64,000 nt of DNA from DASSKA01 sp963839365 (GCA_963839365.1 CAWIUT010000009.1:62001-126000); one strand, 5' to 3'; positions 15,832 through 25,010 are shown, counted from the stretch's first letter. Notes: generated by a model not told the origin, from the sequence alone. Translations and numbers: made by a program.

Positions 15832-17310
15832 ATGAGCACGAGCAGCTACCCGGTGCGGGTGGACGCTGATCTGCAGCCCGGGCTGAGCCGCTGGCTCTGG
15901 CTGGTCAAGTGGCTGTTGCTCGTCCCTCACTACGTGATCCTGGTGTTCTTGTGGCTGGCGTTCGTGGTGCTGAGCATGGTGGCGTTCGTCGCGATCCTGG
16001 CCACCGGCCGGTACCCGCGCACGATCTTCGACTTCAACGTCGGGGTGCTGCGCTGGAGCTGGCGGGTCACCTACTACGCCTACGGTGGCCTGGGCACCGA
16101 CCAGTACCCGCCGTTCACGCTGGCCGAGCGGACCGACTACCCGGCGCACCTCGAGGTGGCCTACCCCGCACGGCTGTCACGGGGCCTGGCCCTGGTGAAG
16201 TGGTGGCTGCTGGCGATCCCGCACTACCTGGTGCTCGCGGTCTTCCTCGGCGGAGGCTGGTACCTGTCCTCCGGCCAGGACGCCCGGTGGAGCACTCCCG
16301 GTGGCGGGCTGATCGGGCTGTTCGTGCTGGTGGCAGCCGTCGTGCTGCTGTTCACAGGCAGGTATCCGCAGTCCATCTTCGACATGGTGCTCGGCATGAA
16401 CCGCTGGGTGCTGCGGGTGGCGGCATACGTCTCGCTGATGACCGACGAGTACCCTCCCTTCCGGCTGGACATGGGGGGCAACGACCCAGGGGCGCACCGG
16501 CTGGCGGTGCCGATGGGGAGCGGTGACCCCTTCGAGGGATCCGCGCCGCTGCCCGGGCCGGCGTCGACGTCAGCGACGGCGGCGACGGCGGCGACGGCGG
16601 CGACGGCGGAGTCGCAGTGGGGAGCCGGAAGGGTGCTCGCCGTCGTCCTCGGATCCCTCGTTGCGCTGGTGTCCTGCGGTCTACTGGTCTCCGGCACCGT
16701 CCTGGGCATCGCGGACCGGACACTGCGCGACAGCCAGGGCTACCTGATGTCCCCGGCGGCCGGTCTGCGATCCCCGGGGTCCGCCCTGGTCTCGCCGCGG
16801 GTGCAGCTCCAGGCGCCGCCCTCATCCCAGCTCCCGCACGCACTGCTCGGGAACGCCAAGGCGTGGGTGCACGCCTTGGGCACCCGGCCCGTGTTCATCG
16901 GAGTGGCCCGTTCGGACCGAGTGGCCGCCTATCTGTCCGGTGTGGCCCGGTCCACGGTTCTCGATCCCGGCGGGGGCGGCCGCCAAGCCGACTACCGGTA
17001 CCACCCCGGTCACGCGCCGTCGCGCGCGCCCGCCGCTGCCGGGATCTGGTCGGCGTCAGCGACGGGGCAGGGGACGCAGACCATCACCTGGCCGTTGCGG
17101 CAGGGCGACTGGACCCTGGTGGTGATGAACCAGGACGGCAGCCGAGGCGTCGCGGCCGATGTCCGCGTCGGCGCCACCGTGCCGGCGGCCGGCTGGCTGT
17201 TCGTCACGCTGCTCACCACCGGGGGCGTGCTCCTGGTGCTGGCCGTCGTCGTGCTGGTGGCGGCGCTGATGCGGCCGCCCTCGCGCCGCACGCCGCCGCC
17301 TCCGGGCTGA
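15832..17310 (+). CDS. DUF4389 membrane protein
   Basis: A 492-residue integral membrane protein. Two related halves open with GLSRWLWLVKWLLLVPHYVI and GLALVKWWLLAIPHYLVLAV, the DUF4389 signature, each followed by further helices and a Y-P-P-F segment. A low-complexity Ala-Thr linker (about 245-262) leads to a third hydrophobic segment and an extracytoplasmic region. A final helix (about 455-480) has a proline-rich cytoplasmic tail. Function is unknown; its place between hsp20 and a P-type ATPase suggests an envelope role under the same stress. ATG 15832 follows AGGAG; a longer start at 15784 falls in the hairpin. Confidence 0.75.
   Translation: MSTSSYPVRVDADLQPGLSRWLWLVKWLLLVPHYVILVFLWLAFVVLSMVAFVAILATGRYPRTIFDFNVGVLRWSWRVTYYAYGGLGTDQYPPFTLAERTDYPAHLEVAYPARLSRGLALVKWWLLAIPHYLVLAVFLGGGWYLSSGQDARWSTPGGGLIGLFVLVAAVVLLFTGRYPQSIFDMVLGMNRWVLRVAAYVSLMTDEYPPFRLDMGGNDPGAHRLAVPMGSGDPFEGSAPLPGPASTSATAATAATAATAESQWGAGRVLAVVLGSLVALVSCGLLVSGTVLGIADRTLRDSQGYLMSPAAGLRSPGSALVSPRVQLQAPPSSQLPHALLGNAKAWVHALGTRPVFIGVARSDRVAAYLSGVARSTVLDPGGGGRQADYRYHPGHAPSRAPAAAGIWSASATGQGTQTITWPLRQGDWTLVVMNQDGSRGVAADVRVGATVPAAGWLFVTLLTTGGVLLVLAVVVLVAALMRPPSRRTPPPPG
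16573..16608 (+). repeat. 9-bp tandem repeat (four copies) in DUF4389 gene
   Basis: Four exact copies of GCGACGGCG run in phase and encode Ala-Thr-Ala units in the linker between two membrane sections. This is slippage-prone DNA that keeps the frame. Confidence 0.85.
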
Positions 17311-17322
17311 CCCGGAACGTCG

Positions 17323-20067
17323 ATGACGCAGCAGAGCGGTTGGAGCGGCGACCACCCGGGCGTGACCGCGCTCCCGCGGCTCGAGCTGGAGGGCCCTACC
17401 GACCCGGTGCTCCGCCAGCTGCGCACCCGACGCAGCGGCCTCTCGGAGCAGGAGGCGGCCCGGAGGCTGTTGCAGTGGGGCCCCAACCTGTTGACCCGCC
17501 GTCCCGGGCGGCCGTGGTGGCGCTCGGTGAGCGCCCAGTTCACACAACCACTGGCGGTGCTGCTCGAGCTGGCCGCCGTGCTGGCGTTCGTGTCGGGCAG
17601 CACCGTGCTGGGCTGGACGATCCTCGCGGTGGTGGTGCTCAACGCGCTGTTCGCGATTCTGCAGGAGCGGCAGGCGGAGCGGTCGGTGGAGGCACTGCAG
17701 GGATACCTCCCTCCCCAGTGCACGGTGCTGCGCGACGGGGTCGCCACCACGGTCGAGGCCGCCCGGCTGGTGCCCGGTGACGTCCTCGTCGTCAGCGAGG
17801 GCCAGCGGATCAGCGCTGATGCCCGGATCCTGAGCGGTGAGGTGGAGGTCGACCTTTCCACCCTGACCGGCGAGTCCGCCACCGCGGCCAGGACCAGCGA
17901 GCCGGTGGCGAAGGCGGTGCCGCTTCTGGAGGCCACCGATCTCCTCTTCAGCGGGACCAGCTGCACCTCGGGCACCTGCCGGGCGGTGGTCTACGCGACC
18001 GGCGACCGCACGGAGCTGGGCCGGATCGCGGCGCTCTCCCAGGCCGAGCCAGGACAGCCGAGCCCTCTGGAACGTCAGGTTCGCCGGGTCACCCTGCTCA
18101 TCGCCGGCGTGGCCACACTGATCGGGCTCGCGTTCCTACCACTCGGGGTGGCCGCCGGGTTGGACTTCACGGCGGCATTCCTGTTCGCCATCGGCCTGCT
18201 GGTGGCCAACGTCCCCGAGGGGCTGCTGCCCACCATCACCCTCGCGCTGGCCATGGGCGTGCGGCACCTGGCGGCTCGCGGGGCGGTGGTCAAGCGGCTG
18301 TCGGCGGTCCAGACGCTCGGGTCCACGACGGTGGTGTGCACGGACAAGACGGGGACCCTCACCAGGAACAAGATGACCCCGGTCGCGGTGGTGGTCGCCG
18401 GCCGGCCGGCCGACCTCGATCCCCGCGCCGCCGACGACCCCGCGGTTCGGGCGTTCCGCGACGCACTCGCCGCCTGTGCGGTCACCACAGGCGACGGCAG
18501 CGCCGCGTCCACCGACCCGACCGAGGTGGCGCTCGTCGAGGCCGTGCACCGGATGTCCGGCGGTGTCCCGCCGGTGCGACGGCTGCACGTCTACGCGTTC
18601 CGGGCCGCGGCGCGGCTGTCCTCCACGGTGGACCGCTACCAGCTGCCGGCTCGCGGGGCCTCAGCCTTGGTGCTGCACGTCAAGGGTGCGCCGGAGTCCG
18701 TCCTGGACCGCTCCACCAGAGTGCTCGGGCCCGACGGGACGGACCGTCCGTTGGACGCCGCTGCCCGCCTGGAGCTCGAGGAGACCGTGCGGCACCTGAC
18801 GCAGCAGGGACTCCGGGTGCTTGCCGTGGCCCGACGCGAGCTGGCCGGCCAGCGCTGGCCGGCCAGGCGCGAGGAGGCCGAGCAGGACCTGTGCCTGCTC
18901 GGCGTGGTCGGCCTGCTCGACCCGCCCCGGCCCGAGGTCCCCGAGGCCGTGCGCATCTGCCACGAGGCGGGCCTGCGAGTGGTGGTCATCACCGGCGACA
19001 ACCCGCGCACTGCCGCCGAGGTCGCGCACGAGGTGGGCATCGGAACCGGGGAGAGCAGGGTGGTCTCCGGACGGGACGTCGACGAGATGTCCGAGACGCA
19101 TCTGCGAGCGCTACTCCGAGCCCCGGCCGAGGTGATCTGCTCACGGAGCAGTCCGGAGAACAAGCTGCGCGTGGCGATCAACCTGCAGGCTCAGGGTGAG
19201 GTCGTCGCGATGACCGGCGACGGCGTGAACGACGCCCCCGCGCTGCGCCAGGCCGACATCGGCATCGCCATGGGGCTGTCCGGCACCGACGTCGCGCGGG
19301 AGGCCGCCACGATGGTGCTCACCGACGACAACTTCTCCACGATCGTCACCGCCGTCGAGGAGGGTCGCCGGATCTTCGACAACGTGCGCAAGTTCATCCT
19401 CTACATCTTCGCCCACGCCGTTCCCGAGGTGGTGCCCTTCCTGGTCTTCGCCCTCTCCGGAGGTCAGATCCCGCTGCCCCTGACGGTGGTGCAGATCCTG
19501 GCGATCGACCTGGGTACCGAGACGGTGCCCGCGCTGGCACTCGGCCGGGAGCCGGCCGAGCCGGGCATCATGGGACAAGCGCCGCGTTCCGCCCACGAGC
19601 ACCTGGTGACGCGGCGGATGCTGCTGCGGTCCTGGGGGCTGCTCGGGCTGCTGTCCGCCGGGCTGACGATGGCGGCGTACTTCTTCACCCTGCTCCGTGG
19701 CGGCTGGGTGCTCGGAGCGGCCACCGGGCCCGGCAGCGGGTTGCACCAGGTCTACCTGGAGGCCACGACCGCGTCGTTCGCGGCGATCGTGGCCTGTCAG
19801 ATCGGGACCGCATTCGCGGCTCGCACCGATCGGGTCTCGTTGTTCGACGTGGGCGTCACCACCAATCCGCTCCTGGTCGTGGGCATCGCGTTCGAGGTGG
19901 CCTTCACGGCGCTGCTGGTCTACCTGCCCGCGCTCAACCGACTGCTCGGCACCGCGCCACTTCCGTGGCAGACGCTCGTCTTCCTGGCGCCGTTCCCCCT
20001 GGCCGTCTGGGCGGTCGACGAGCTCTACCGCGCCCTCACCCGGCGCGGAGGCCCTCACAGGTCGTGA
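17323..20067 (+). CDS. P2-type cation-transporting ATPase with PEGLLP motif
   Basis: A 914-residue P-type ATPase: N-terminal cation-ATPase domain, actuator with LTGES, helix-4 block NVPEGLLPTITLALAMG, phosphorylation site CTDKTGTLTRNKM and hinge TGDGVNDAPALRQADIGIAM, then about six C-terminal helices. PEGLLPT is typical of Na/K-type pumps, whereas the first ATPase of the window has PESLP, so the two probably move different ions. It starts 12 bp after the DUF4389 stop in the same direction and is likely cotranscribed with it. The second pump within 3 kb points to strong demand for ion homeostasis. Confidence 0.88.
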   Translation: MTQQSGWSGDHPGVTALPRLELEGPTDPVLRQLRTRRSGLSEQEAARRLLQWGPNLLTRRPGRPWWRSVSAQFTQPLAVLLELAAVLAFVSGSTVLGWTILAVVVLNALFAILQERQAERSVEALQGYLPPQCTVLRDGVATTVEAARLVPGDVLVVSEGQRISADARILSGEVEVDLSTLTGESATAARTSEPVAKAVPLLEATDLLFSGTSCTSGTCRAVVYATGDRTELGRIAALSQAEPGQPSPLERQVRRVTLLIAGVATLIGLAFLPLGVAAGLDFTAAFLFAIGLLVANVPEGLLPTITLALAMGVRHLAARGAVVKRLSAVQTLGSTTVVCTDKTGTLTRNKMTPVAVVVAGRPADLDPRAADDPAVRAFRDALAACAVTTGDGSAASTDPTEVALVEAVHRMSGGVPPVRRLHVYAFRAAARLSSTVDRYQLPARGASALVLHVKGAPESVLDRSTRVLGPDGTDRPLDAAARLELEETVRHLTQQGLRVLAVARRELAGQRWPARREEAEQDLCLLGVVGLLDPPRPEVPEAVRICHEAGLRVVVITGDNPRTAAEVAHEVGIGTGESRVVSGRDVDEMSETHLRALLRAPAEVICSRSSPENKLRVAINLQAQGEVVAMTGDGVNDAPALRQADIGIAMGLSGTDVAREAATMVLTDDNFSTIVTAVEEGRRIFDNVRKFILYIFAHAVPEVVPFLVFALSGGQIPLPLTVVQILAIDLGTETVPALALGREPAEPGIMGQAPRSAHEHLVTRRMLLRSWGLLGLLSAGLTMAAYFFTLLRGGWVLGAATGPGSGLHQVYLEATTASFAAIVACQIGTAFAARTDRVSLFDVGVTTNPLLVVGIAFEVAFTALLVYLPALNRLLGTAPLPWQTLVFLAPFPLAVWAVDELYRALTRRGGPHRS

Positions 20068-20121
20068 CCTTCGACCCTGACCCGCACGGACGCGGTCCGA
20101 TGTCATGAAGAAGTGGCCCCG

Positions 20122-20135
20122 GGGACCACGGTTCA
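20122..20135 (+). promoter_or_regulatory. Half-conserved DosR-like site upstream of DUF1876 gene
   Basis: GGGACCACGGTTCA keeps a full left arm and three of five positions on the right. It lies 97 bp before the ATG. An adjacent CGGAC-GCG-GTCCG inverted repeat at 20087-20099 has arms of the same type but a 3-bp spacer. Either could be the regulator site; neither is strong. Confidence 0.35.
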
Positions 20136-20232
20136 CGCAATCGTGGACCCGGGGCTCGACCCTTCGATACCCCCGTGGCCACCGTGCCGCGGTCACCGGC
20201 GACAGGCCGGCACGAGCTGTGAGGACGACACG

Positions 20233-20499
20233 ATGATGACGAGGACCTGGTCGGTGGAGATCTTCATCGGCGAACGCGACGGGAGCACCCACGCCGAGGC
20301 ACGGCTGCGCACCAACGACCGGACCGAGTTCGTGGCGTCCGGAACGGCCCGGCTCAACCCCACCGACCGCGACGTCCCGGAGATCGGCGACGAGCTGGCC
20401 GCTGCCCGCGCCCTGTCCGCGCTCGGGCACCGACTGGTGGAGGCGGCCGCGGGCGACATCGAAGTGATCACCCACGAGCGCGCGTTCCTCAAGGACTGA
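20233..20499 (+). CDS. DUF1876 protein (Rv1738/Rv2632c-like)
   Basis: An 88-residue protein with the family opening TRTWSVEIFIGERDGSTHAE and the conserved ARLNPTDRDVPEIGDELAAARALS. M. tuberculosis Rv1738 is one of the most strongly DosR-induced proteins, and its structure resembles ribosome hibernation factors. A role in stalling translation during dormancy is therefore plausible here, though untested. It stands alone, with convergent USP genes downstream. Two ATG codons at 20233 and 20236 are both possible. Confidence 0.88.
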   Translation: MMTRTWSVEIFIGERDGSTHAEARLRTNDRTEFVASGTARLNPTDRDVPEIGDELAAARALSALGHRLVEAAAGDIEVITHERAFLKD

Positions 20500-20646
20500 G
20501 AGCGCGCGAGGGTTCGGACTGCCTGCGGAGGTGTGGGCCGCCGCGGGCGCGGGCAGCAGGTGTCGTGGCCCTGGCAGTGACCCAGCAGACCCGACGCGCA
20601 CGTCTGTCTGCCCCGATGTCCACCAACGAGCCTCAGGAGCCGAGGG

Positions 20647-21138
20647 TCAGGAGCTGATCCGGGGGCTCCCCTCGGCCAGCTCCTGCGCGGCGCCGCTCTC
20701 CGAGACGACGGTCACCGGCGCGGCGCACTGCCGACTCAGCCGCTCGGGCAGCGACTGGTCGGTCCGGTGCCCGGGCTCGCCGAGCACCAGCCGGTCGGCG
20801 TGCCGCGCATTCGCCGCCAGGGTCTGCTCGACGTCTCCCACCAGGGCCGTGAAGCGCACCCGGGTCCGCGTGCCGAGCCCGGCCACCACGTCCCGGACGC
20901 GCTGCTCCGCGCGGCGCCGCGCCTCTACCCGCAGCTCCTCGGGATCACGGCTCAGTGCCGCGTCGGCGCGCCGACGGAGGTCGAAGACGTGCACGGCCTC
21001 GATCTCCGCACCGGTGCGCTGGGCCTCGAGAACCGCCCAGCGGAGCGCGGCGCTGCCGGCCGGAGTGTGGGCGTAGCCGACCACGATCCTGGGCCGGCCG
21101 GGGAGCCGGGGACGTCCGGGCTGCGGGGTGTTGGTCAT
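20647..21138 (-). CDS. Single-domain universal stress protein, degenerate ATP site
   Basis: A 163-residue UspA-fold protein (opening PRIVVGYAHTPAGSAALRWA). The usual G-2X-G-9X-G(S/T) motif is replaced by LGEPGHRTDQSLPERLSR, which lacks the final Gly-Ser/Thr. ATP binding is therefore doubtful and it may belong to the non-nucleotide-binding USP class. Its ATG overlaps the stop of the tandem USP upstream (ATGA), so the two are coupled and share the divergent promoter with the box at 22201. Confidence 0.82.
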   Translation of the reverse strand: MTNTPQPGRPRLPGRPRIVVGYAHTPAGSAALRWAVLEAQRTGAEIEAVHVFDLRRRADAALSRDPEELRVEARRRAEQRVRDVVAGLGTRTRVRFTALVGDVEQTLAANARHADRLVLGEPGHRTDQSLPERLSRQCAAPVTVVSESGAAQELAEGSPRISS

Positions 21139-22121
21139 GCTACGAACTCCTGTGCGTTGTGGTTGAGCGCGTCCTCGGGCGAGAACGTCGCAGGAACGAG
21201 AGGCGCAACGACCACCGGACACGTCGCCTCCTGAAGGACCCGACGAGCCGTGCCACCCAGGGAAAGCCGCTCGAGGGGGCCGCGCCGGGTGCCCCGACCG
21301 ACGACGATCAGCCGGGCGCCGCGGGCCGCCTCCAGGAGGCCGCGGGTGGGTGCCGTGGTCTCGGCGCGCACCCCGACCCGCACCTGCGGGTACCGGTCCG
21401 TCCAGGGGCGGAGCAGCTCCTGCAGCCGGGCCTCCCGCTCGCGAGACCAGTCGGCCGTGTCCCGGCTCGACCAGCCGTGCATCGGAGGCAGCTCCCAGCC
21501 GGAGAACACCAGTAGGTCGGCACCTTGGCGAGCCGTCCGGGAGAAAGCGAAGTCGAGTGCCGGCCCGTCCTTGCCTCGTCGGCCGCTCCCGTCGACGCCG
21601 ACGACGACATGTCCGTGGTCCTCGGCGGGGCCCGCGCCGGCGTCCTGCCAGGTGTGCGGCACCACGGCCAGCGGGACCCGCACGAAGGTGGCCGCCGACA
21701 GAGACGTGCTGCCGACCCGGATCCGTTCGAGAGTGCCGGCGCCGCGCTTGCCGACGACCACCAGGTCGCCGGGCCGCGCCGCGTGGGCCAGCTCTGGCCC
21801 GGGGCTGCCCAGCGCCAGTCGGAACACCCGACGTGGCGGGCGGGTGCGCCGGCGGGCCTGCTCCTCGACCATCGCGGCCCGGACCAGCGCCCGCTCCTGT
21901 ACCCAAGCCGGTGCCAGGGGCGGCATCACGTCGCCGCGGGGCAGGACCGCCACCACCATGAGGCCCATGTCCGACTGCCGAGCCTCCCGAGCGGCCCAGC
22001 CCACCGCTGCCCGGTTGCGGGGGGACCCGTCGACCCCCAGCACGACCATTCCGCGAGCACGCGCCATCGGGGTGGGTCCGAGCTCCTCGGAGCCGGAGGT
22101 CTGGTGGAACGTGCTGTCCAT
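21135..22121 (-). CDS. Tandem-domain universal stress protein
   Basis: A 328-residue protein with two UspA domains. Domain 1 has a full ATP motif VVGKRGAGTLERIRVGSTS. Domain 2 has VVGRGTRRGPLERLSLGGTA, with Thr for the second Gly and GGT at the end. I chose ATG 22121 because GAGGAG lies 5 bp upstream; an in-frame ATG at 22160 lacks a ribosome site. It diverges from the USP at 22298 over a single central DosR box. Confidence 0.85.
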   Translation of the reverse strand: MDSTFHQTSGSEELGPTPMARARGMVVLGVDGSPRNRAAVGWAAREARQSDMGLMVVAVLPRGDVMPPLAPAWVQERALVRAAMVEEQARRRTRPPRRVFRLALGSPGPELAHAARPGDLVVVGKRGAGTLERIRVGSTSLSAATFVRVPLAVVPHTWQDAGAGPAEDHGHVVVGVDGSGRRGKDGPALDFAFSRTARQGADLLVFSGWELPPMHGWSSRDTADWSREREARLQELLRPWTDRYPQVRVGVRAETTAPTRGLLEAARGARLIVVGRGTRRGPLERLSLGGTARRVLQEATCPVVVAPLVPATFSPEDALNHNAQEFVA

Positions 22122-22200
22122 CACTACTCCTCGCACTCGGCCCATGGCCACTCTCGGCACGGCGGTCCCTCGCGGGCAGGGCCGGGGGTAACGGCAAACC

Positions 22201-22214
22201 GGGACGTTGGCCCC
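22201..22214 (+). promoter_or_regulatory. DosR box between divergent USP genes
   Basis: GGGACGTTGGCCCC: perfect left arm, one change on the right. It is 80 bp from the start at 22121 and 84 bp from the start at 22298, equally placed for both. Confidence 0.7.
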
Positions 22215-22297
22215 TTCGCGCCGTACCGGGACGAGCCCGACGCTGGGGACAGGGAGCTCGTCGGGAACTCTCGTTGCGGTCGAGGAAGGTGAGTACG

Positions 22298-23179
22298 GTG
22301 CCCGTGCAGCTGACGCCCATCGTCGTTGCGATCGGTGACTCGATGGAGGAGGAGTCCTCGCTGCTGTTCGCCTCCCAGGAGGCGCTGCGCACGGGCCGAC
22401 CGCTGCAGGTGGTGCACGTCGCCCACGGCAACGTCCCGGTGGCGCCGCACAACCTGCTCATCTCCTACGAGACGGCCGGTTCCGTCGGTCACCACCTCGT
22501 CGCGCACGCCGCCACCCGGCTGCGGGCGCTGACCGAGGACAGGGTCCCTTTGGAGACACTCGTGCCGCGGGGCGGAGTCGTCGAGCAGCTGGTGCGGTTG
22601 AGTCGCTCCGCGCACATGATCGTCATGGAGCAGCGGGACCTGACCCGCCTGCAGCGGGTGTTCACCGGCTCGGTGAGCGGGGGGGTCGCCGGCCGCGCAG
22701 CGGTTGACGTGGTCCTCGTCCCCGAGCTGTGGCAGCCGCCGGACGGGTTCATCAACCGGGTTGTCGTCGGCGTGGGCAACTGGCACGGCGCACTCGGCCT
22801 GTTCGAGCATGCCTTCGACGTCGCCGAGCAGCACCAGGCGGCGCTGCGGGTGCTGCACGCCTGGGATCTGCCCTCGGTGTACCAGAGCTCGCTCCTGGAC
22901 GCGATGGCAGTCGAGGAGTGGCGTCATGCGGTGATGGTGGAGGTCGAGGCCGCCTTCGCCGACGCCCGCAGGCGCCACCCGGCGGTGAAGGCGAGCGTCG
23001 ACGTGCTGCACGCCCGGCCCGCCGACGTGCTGATGGAGGCGTCGCGGGAGGCTGACCTGCTGGTGCTCGGTCGCCGTGACGCTGTGCACCCCGTGGTCCA
23101 GCACCTCGGTTCGCTGGCCCGGGCACTGTTCCGGGTCTCCGAATGCCCGGTCGACATCGTGGCCCGGCCCTTCGAGTGA
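22298..23179 (+). CDS. Tandem universal stress protein, divergent first domain
   Basis: A 293-residue protein with two USP-like domains. The second (about 150-293) has LGRRDAVHPVVQHLGSLA, a near-complete ATP motif with Asp for the second Gly. In the first, the position is MEQRDLTRLQRVFTGSVS, lacking both early glycines. The start is set at GTG 22298 behind GGAAGGTGAG; GTG 22289 in the same frame is possible. It is convergent with the next USP, with a hairpin in between. Confidence 0.8.
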   Translation: MPVQLTPIVVAIGDSMEEESSLLFASQEALRTGRPLQVVHVAHGNVPVAPHNLLISYETAGSVGHHLVAHAATRLRALTEDRVPLETLVPRGGVVEQLVRLSRSAHMIVMEQRDLTRLQRVFTGSVSGGVAGRAAVDVVLVPELWQPPDGFINRVVVGVGNWHGALGLFEHAFDVAEQHQAALRVLHAWDLPSVYQSSLLDAMAVEEWRHAVMVEVEAAFADARRRHPAVKASVDVLHARPADVLMEASREADLLVLGRRDAVHPVVQHLGSLARALFRVSECPVDIVARPFE

Positions 23180-23195
23180 CCGTCGGCCCGGCGCG

Positions 23196-23215
23196 CCGGC
23201 GGGGGGCACCGCCGG
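23196..23215. terminator. Candidate bidirectional hairpin between convergent USP genes
   Basis: CCGGCGG pairs with CCGCCGG around a six-base loop in the 76-bp gap between two convergent genes. It is short but very GC-rich; no T-run. Confidence 0.45.
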
Positions 23216-23255
23216 GCGCCCGATGCTCGCGGCGTCCCGGCGCCCAACGACGCGT

Positions 23256-24266
23256 TCAGCCACGCAGCCGCTCGGCTTCCGTCGGGGTGGTCTCGGTGAC
23301 AGTCGGCGCCGGCACCACCGCGACGGGCACCCGTGCGTAGTGCAGCACCGTCCGCGCGGTCGACCCGAGGGTGAACCCGCCGAAGTGGTGGCGTCCGGTG
23401 TGCCGGCCCAGCACCAGCATCTGGGCTCCCTCGGCCGGTGTGCCGGCCGAGGCGGGCCGGGTCTCCCCCTCCGGGGGCTCCAACACGTCCAGCAGCGCCG
23501 ACGCGGGCTGAGCGACCTCAGCGCGGCAGGCCACCTTCACCTCGGGGAACCGTTCCCGCCAGGACGCCAGGTACTCCGCAGCGGCCTGCTCGTGCGCCTG
23601 CCGCCACGACTCGATCTGCTCGCCGGACCACGCCTTCATGTGCGGGACCTCCACGGCCACCACCGCCTCCAGGGCCACCTGCAGCCCGGCGGCCCGCTCG
23701 AACCCGAACTGCACCACGGTGGCGCTGCCCGCGGGCGCGCGGCCGGGCTCCAGCGCCAACCCGACCGCCACCGGCCCGCCGGCGGCCGTCCCGGCCGTCC
23801 AGGCGTCCGGGACCACGACCACCGGCACCGGCGCACGGCCGGCGACGGCGATGGACGTGCTCCCCACCACCACCCGGGAGAGCGCACCGGAACCGCGTTG
23901 GCCGACCACCAGCAGGTCCGCACCGGCCTCCGCCTCGGCGAGCAGCGCGGGCAGCGGCCCGCCGGTGGTGACGTGCACCGCCACGTCCGGCACCTGCCGG
24001 GTGAGACGCTCCTGCATCCGTTCCAGCGAGCTGCGGGTCTCCTCGACGATCTGCTCGTAGGGGTACCAGCCGTCGTAGCCGGCCGTGGTCCCGGCGTACG
24101 TCGCACAGGCACTGGCCAACACCAGCCGACCGTGTCGGTGCACGGCCTCACGAGTCGCCCAGTGCACGGCCGGGGTGTTCTTCTCCGACCCGTCGACCCC
24201 GACGACGATGGTCGGGATGCTGACCTCCGCCGCCGCGGCGGCGGACGTGCTGACCTGTGTGTTCAC
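23256..24266 (-). CDS. Tandem-domain universal stress protein
   Basis: A 336-residue protein with two UspA domains. Domain 1 carries VVGQRGSGALSRVVVGSTS, a full ATP motif. Domain 2 carries LGRHTGRHHFGGFTLGSTA, the same GRHT variant as the second domain of the USP at 8047, so these two share ancestry. The start is the GTG at 24266, preceded by AGAGGAG; the longer frame to 24359 crosses the DosR-like box. An alanine-rich N-terminal tail precedes the first strand. Confidence 0.85.
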   Translation of the reverse strand: MNTQVSTSAAAAAEVSIPTIVVGVDGSEKNTPAVHWATREAVHRHGRLVLASACATYAGTTAGYDGWYPYEQIVEETRSSLERMQERLTRQVPDVAVHVTTGGPLPALLAEAEAGADLLVVGQRGSGALSRVVVGSTSIAVAGRAPVPVVVVPDAWTAGTAAGGPVAVGLALEPGRAPAGSATVVQFGFERAAGLQVALEAVVAVEVPHMKAWSGEQIESWRQAHEQAAAEYLASWRERFPEVKVACRAEVAQPASALLDVLEPPEGETRPASAGTPAEGAQMLVLGRHTGRHHFGGFTLGSTARTVLHYARVPVAVVPAPTVTETTPTEAERLRG

Positions 24267-24351
24267 CGGCGCTCCTCTGGTCTTCTCCGGTCCCGCCCCA
24301 CTGTTGTGGCGGCGGGCCGAACCGGCTAGGGCCGTCCGAAAGGGAACGAGC

Positions 24352-24365
24352 ATGACCAAAGTCCC
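24352..24365 (-). promoter_or_regulatory. DosR box between divergent USP genes
   Basis: Read on the minus strand it is GGGACTTTGGTCAT: perfect left arm, TTTG centre as at 5138, and two end changes on the right. It lies 86 bp from the USP start at 24266 and 124 bp from that at 24489. Confidence 0.6.
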
Positions 24366-24488
24366 GAACCGCTCCTCACGACCGGCCCTATCCGCACCCG
24401 GCGCAGGCGGGGCAGCCTCGAGTCAGGCCCGGGCGGCGGTGCTCCGGGCCCAGACGAACGCGAAGGACCCGAAGAAGGAGCAATGGTG

Positions 24489-24992
24489 ATGACGCATGAC
24501 CGCTCGTCGGTGATCGTGGTGGGCGTGGACGACTCCGAGGCCAGCGTGGCCGCGTTGGAGTTCGCCATGAAGGAAGCCGTGCGCCGGCACAGTGCCGTGG
24601 AAGCGGTCACCGCGTGGTACTTCGACAACCCGTTCAACCTGGAGAACGGCGCCGAGCTGGCAGCCCAGGTCGAGCGGCGGGCCCACCAGATGCAGGAGCG
24701 GGCGGTCACCCGGGCCCGCGAGCGCGTCGACGGGGCACCTTCGGTGTCCCAGGTCGTGGTTCGGGGGGAGTTCCCTGCCCAGGTGCTGCTGCGCGCGGCC
24801 CAGGACGCCGCCTTCCTGGTGGTGGGCCACACCCAGCACCGGCCGCTCCTGCTGGACCGGCTGCTCGGCTCGACCAGCCGGGACTGCCTGCGGCACGCCA
24901 CCGGCCCGGTCGTCGTCGTTCCCTGGCTGACCCAGCGCACCGAGCAGGCCAAGGAGCCGGAGGACGTGGTGCGGGTGGAGGCAAGGGCCTAG
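24489..24992 (+). CDS. Single-domain universal stress protein
   Basis: A 167-residue UspA protein opening with SVIVVGVDDSEASVAALEFA. The ATP-site segment is VVGHTQHRPLLLDRLLGSTS: the first Gly and final GST are kept, the second Gly is Gln. Three start codons (ATG 24483, GTG 24486, ATG 24489) follow one AAGGAG at 24475-24480. I prefer 24489 for its 8-bp spacing. It is the last of the six USP genes of the island. Confidence 0.8.
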   Translation: MTHDRSSVIVVGVDDSEASVAALEFAMKEAVRRHSAVEAVTAWYFDNPFNLENGAELAAQVERRAHQMQERAVTRARERVDGAPSVSQVVVRGEFPAQVLLRAAQDAAFLVVGHTQHRPLLLDRLLGSTSRDCLRHATGPVVVVPWLTQRTEQAKEPEDVVRVEARA

Positions 24993-25010
24993 CGGCGGCC
25001 GTCCCTCAGC

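Noticed and set aside
20087..20099. CGGAC-GCG-GTCCG as a firm DosR box
   Set aside because: Spacer of 3 bp and altered arms; mentioned only as an alternative near the DUF1876 gene.
24352..24489. 45-codon frame starting MTKVPNRSS before the last USP
   Set aside because: Its first codons coincide with the DosR-like box and it has no strong ribosome site or family; more likely leader DNA.
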